Source of the DNA: Halobacteria archaeon
Lineage (GTDB): Bacteria > Pseudomonadota > Gammaproteobacteria > UBA9214
Direction of reading: 5' to 3'
DNA: 41,915 nucleotides
NCBI GenBank assembly: GCA_013041945.1
Contig: JABDRC010000289.1
Coordinates: 1-41,915 of the forward strand
In this document: one piece after another, positions 41,758-41,915 of the stretch
How the letters are laid out: each line of letters begins with the position of its first letter
Numbering within the stretch: position 1 is the first letter of the stretch
Position numbers and translations under genes: made by a program
Notes under the pieces: generated by a model
The model's database searches: none
What the model was told of the DNA's origin: nothing
Seen by the model: the letters and a program-made list of their open reading frames with translations, nothing else

Positions 41758-41915
41758 TCAATCGCGTTTTGAGCGCAACAAGACATAGAGCGCCCCCGCG
41801 CCGCCATCGCGCGGGGTGGCGGAGCTGAATGCCAGTACGTCGTGGTGCTGCCGCAGCCAGCTGTTCAGCCGGTTCTTCAGGACCGGCGTATCGTGTGCCG
41901 ACCCGTAGCCCTTGC
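41758..41915 (-). CDS. Smr-domain protein, C-terminal end only
   Basis: Reading leftwards from the window edge, 52 codons to a TGA at 41760-41758 encode KGYGSAHDTPVLKNRLNSWL, then HHDVLAFSSATPRDGGAGALYVLLRSKRD. The (G)KG...S...PVLK...WL pattern and AFSSATPRDGGAGALYVLL are the end of an Smr (small MutS-related) endonuclease domain as in E. coli SmrA/SmrB-type proteins, some of which cleave mRNA on collided ribosomes. The N-terminus is outside the window, so full length and subtype are unknown. Convergent with truD. Confidence 0.85.
   Translation of the reverse strand, partial: KGYGSAHDTPVLKNRLNSWLRQHHDVLAFSSATPRDGGAGALYVLLRSKRD

Overview
The window is a GC-rich (about 60% by eye) piece of a gammaproteobacterial chromosome that is almost entirely core genome. 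The order rpsB-tsf-pyrH-frr-uppS-cdsA-dxr-rseP-bamA-skp-lpxD-fabZ-lpxA-lpxB-rnhB-dnaE-accA-tilS-pyrG-kdsA-eno-ftsB-ispD-ispF-truD is the conserved gammaproteobacterial arrangement. The dapC/dapD/yffB/dapE group and glnD-map on the other strand are also typical of Pseudomonas-like and Chromatiales-like lineages. The TatT-type TRAP operon, the metal-dependent type of KdsA and a GGDEF gene between rnhB and dnaE argue for an early-branching environmental gammaproteobacterium (Chromatiales or similar) rather than an enteric. That placement is inference.

Region 1 (1-7287, minus strand): dapC, dapD, an ArsC/Spx-like yffB and dapE make meso-diaminopimelate and lysine. Almost fused to dapE is a tatT-dctP-dctQ-dctM operon, a tripartite TRAP transporter with the extra TPR-like lipoprotein TatT (a TPAT system). 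dctM runs off the left edge.

Region 2 (7288-12338): a plus-strand pair, an EamA-type exporter and a small VOC/glyoxalase-like protein, faces minus-strand map-glnD (N-terminal Met removal; PII/nitrogen signalling).

Region 3 (12339-27293, plus): a recognisable promoter and a heavily structured leader precede rpsB-tsf, which end at a clear intrinsic terminator. Then come pyrH-frr, a degenerate palindromic repeat, and the long envelope block uppS to rnhB. This covers undecaprenyl phosphate, CDP-diacylglycerol, MEP-pathway isoprenoids, site-2 protease, outer-membrane protein assembly and lipid A. Many genes overlap by 4-11 nt and several start with GTG or TTG.

Region 4 (27294-41345): a minus-strand membrane diguanylate cyclase gene is divergent from dnaE, with a near-ideal CRP-type palindrome between them. 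dnaE, accA, tilS, pyrG, kdsA, eno, ftsB, ispD, ispF and truD follow.

Region 5 (41346-41915): a 380-bp non-coding element of three nested inverted repeats, then the C-terminal end of an Smr-domain protein on the minus strand, cut by the window edge.

I saw no tRNA, rRNA, CRISPR array, transposase, integrase or phage gene. The window holds no obvious new multi-gene system. The points most worth a second look are the TPAT operon, the H1-like tail and structured leader of rpsB, the Phe at the LpxA acyl-ruler position, the Cys-type KdsA, the CRP-like site by the GGDEF gene, and the non-coding inverted-repeat elements.
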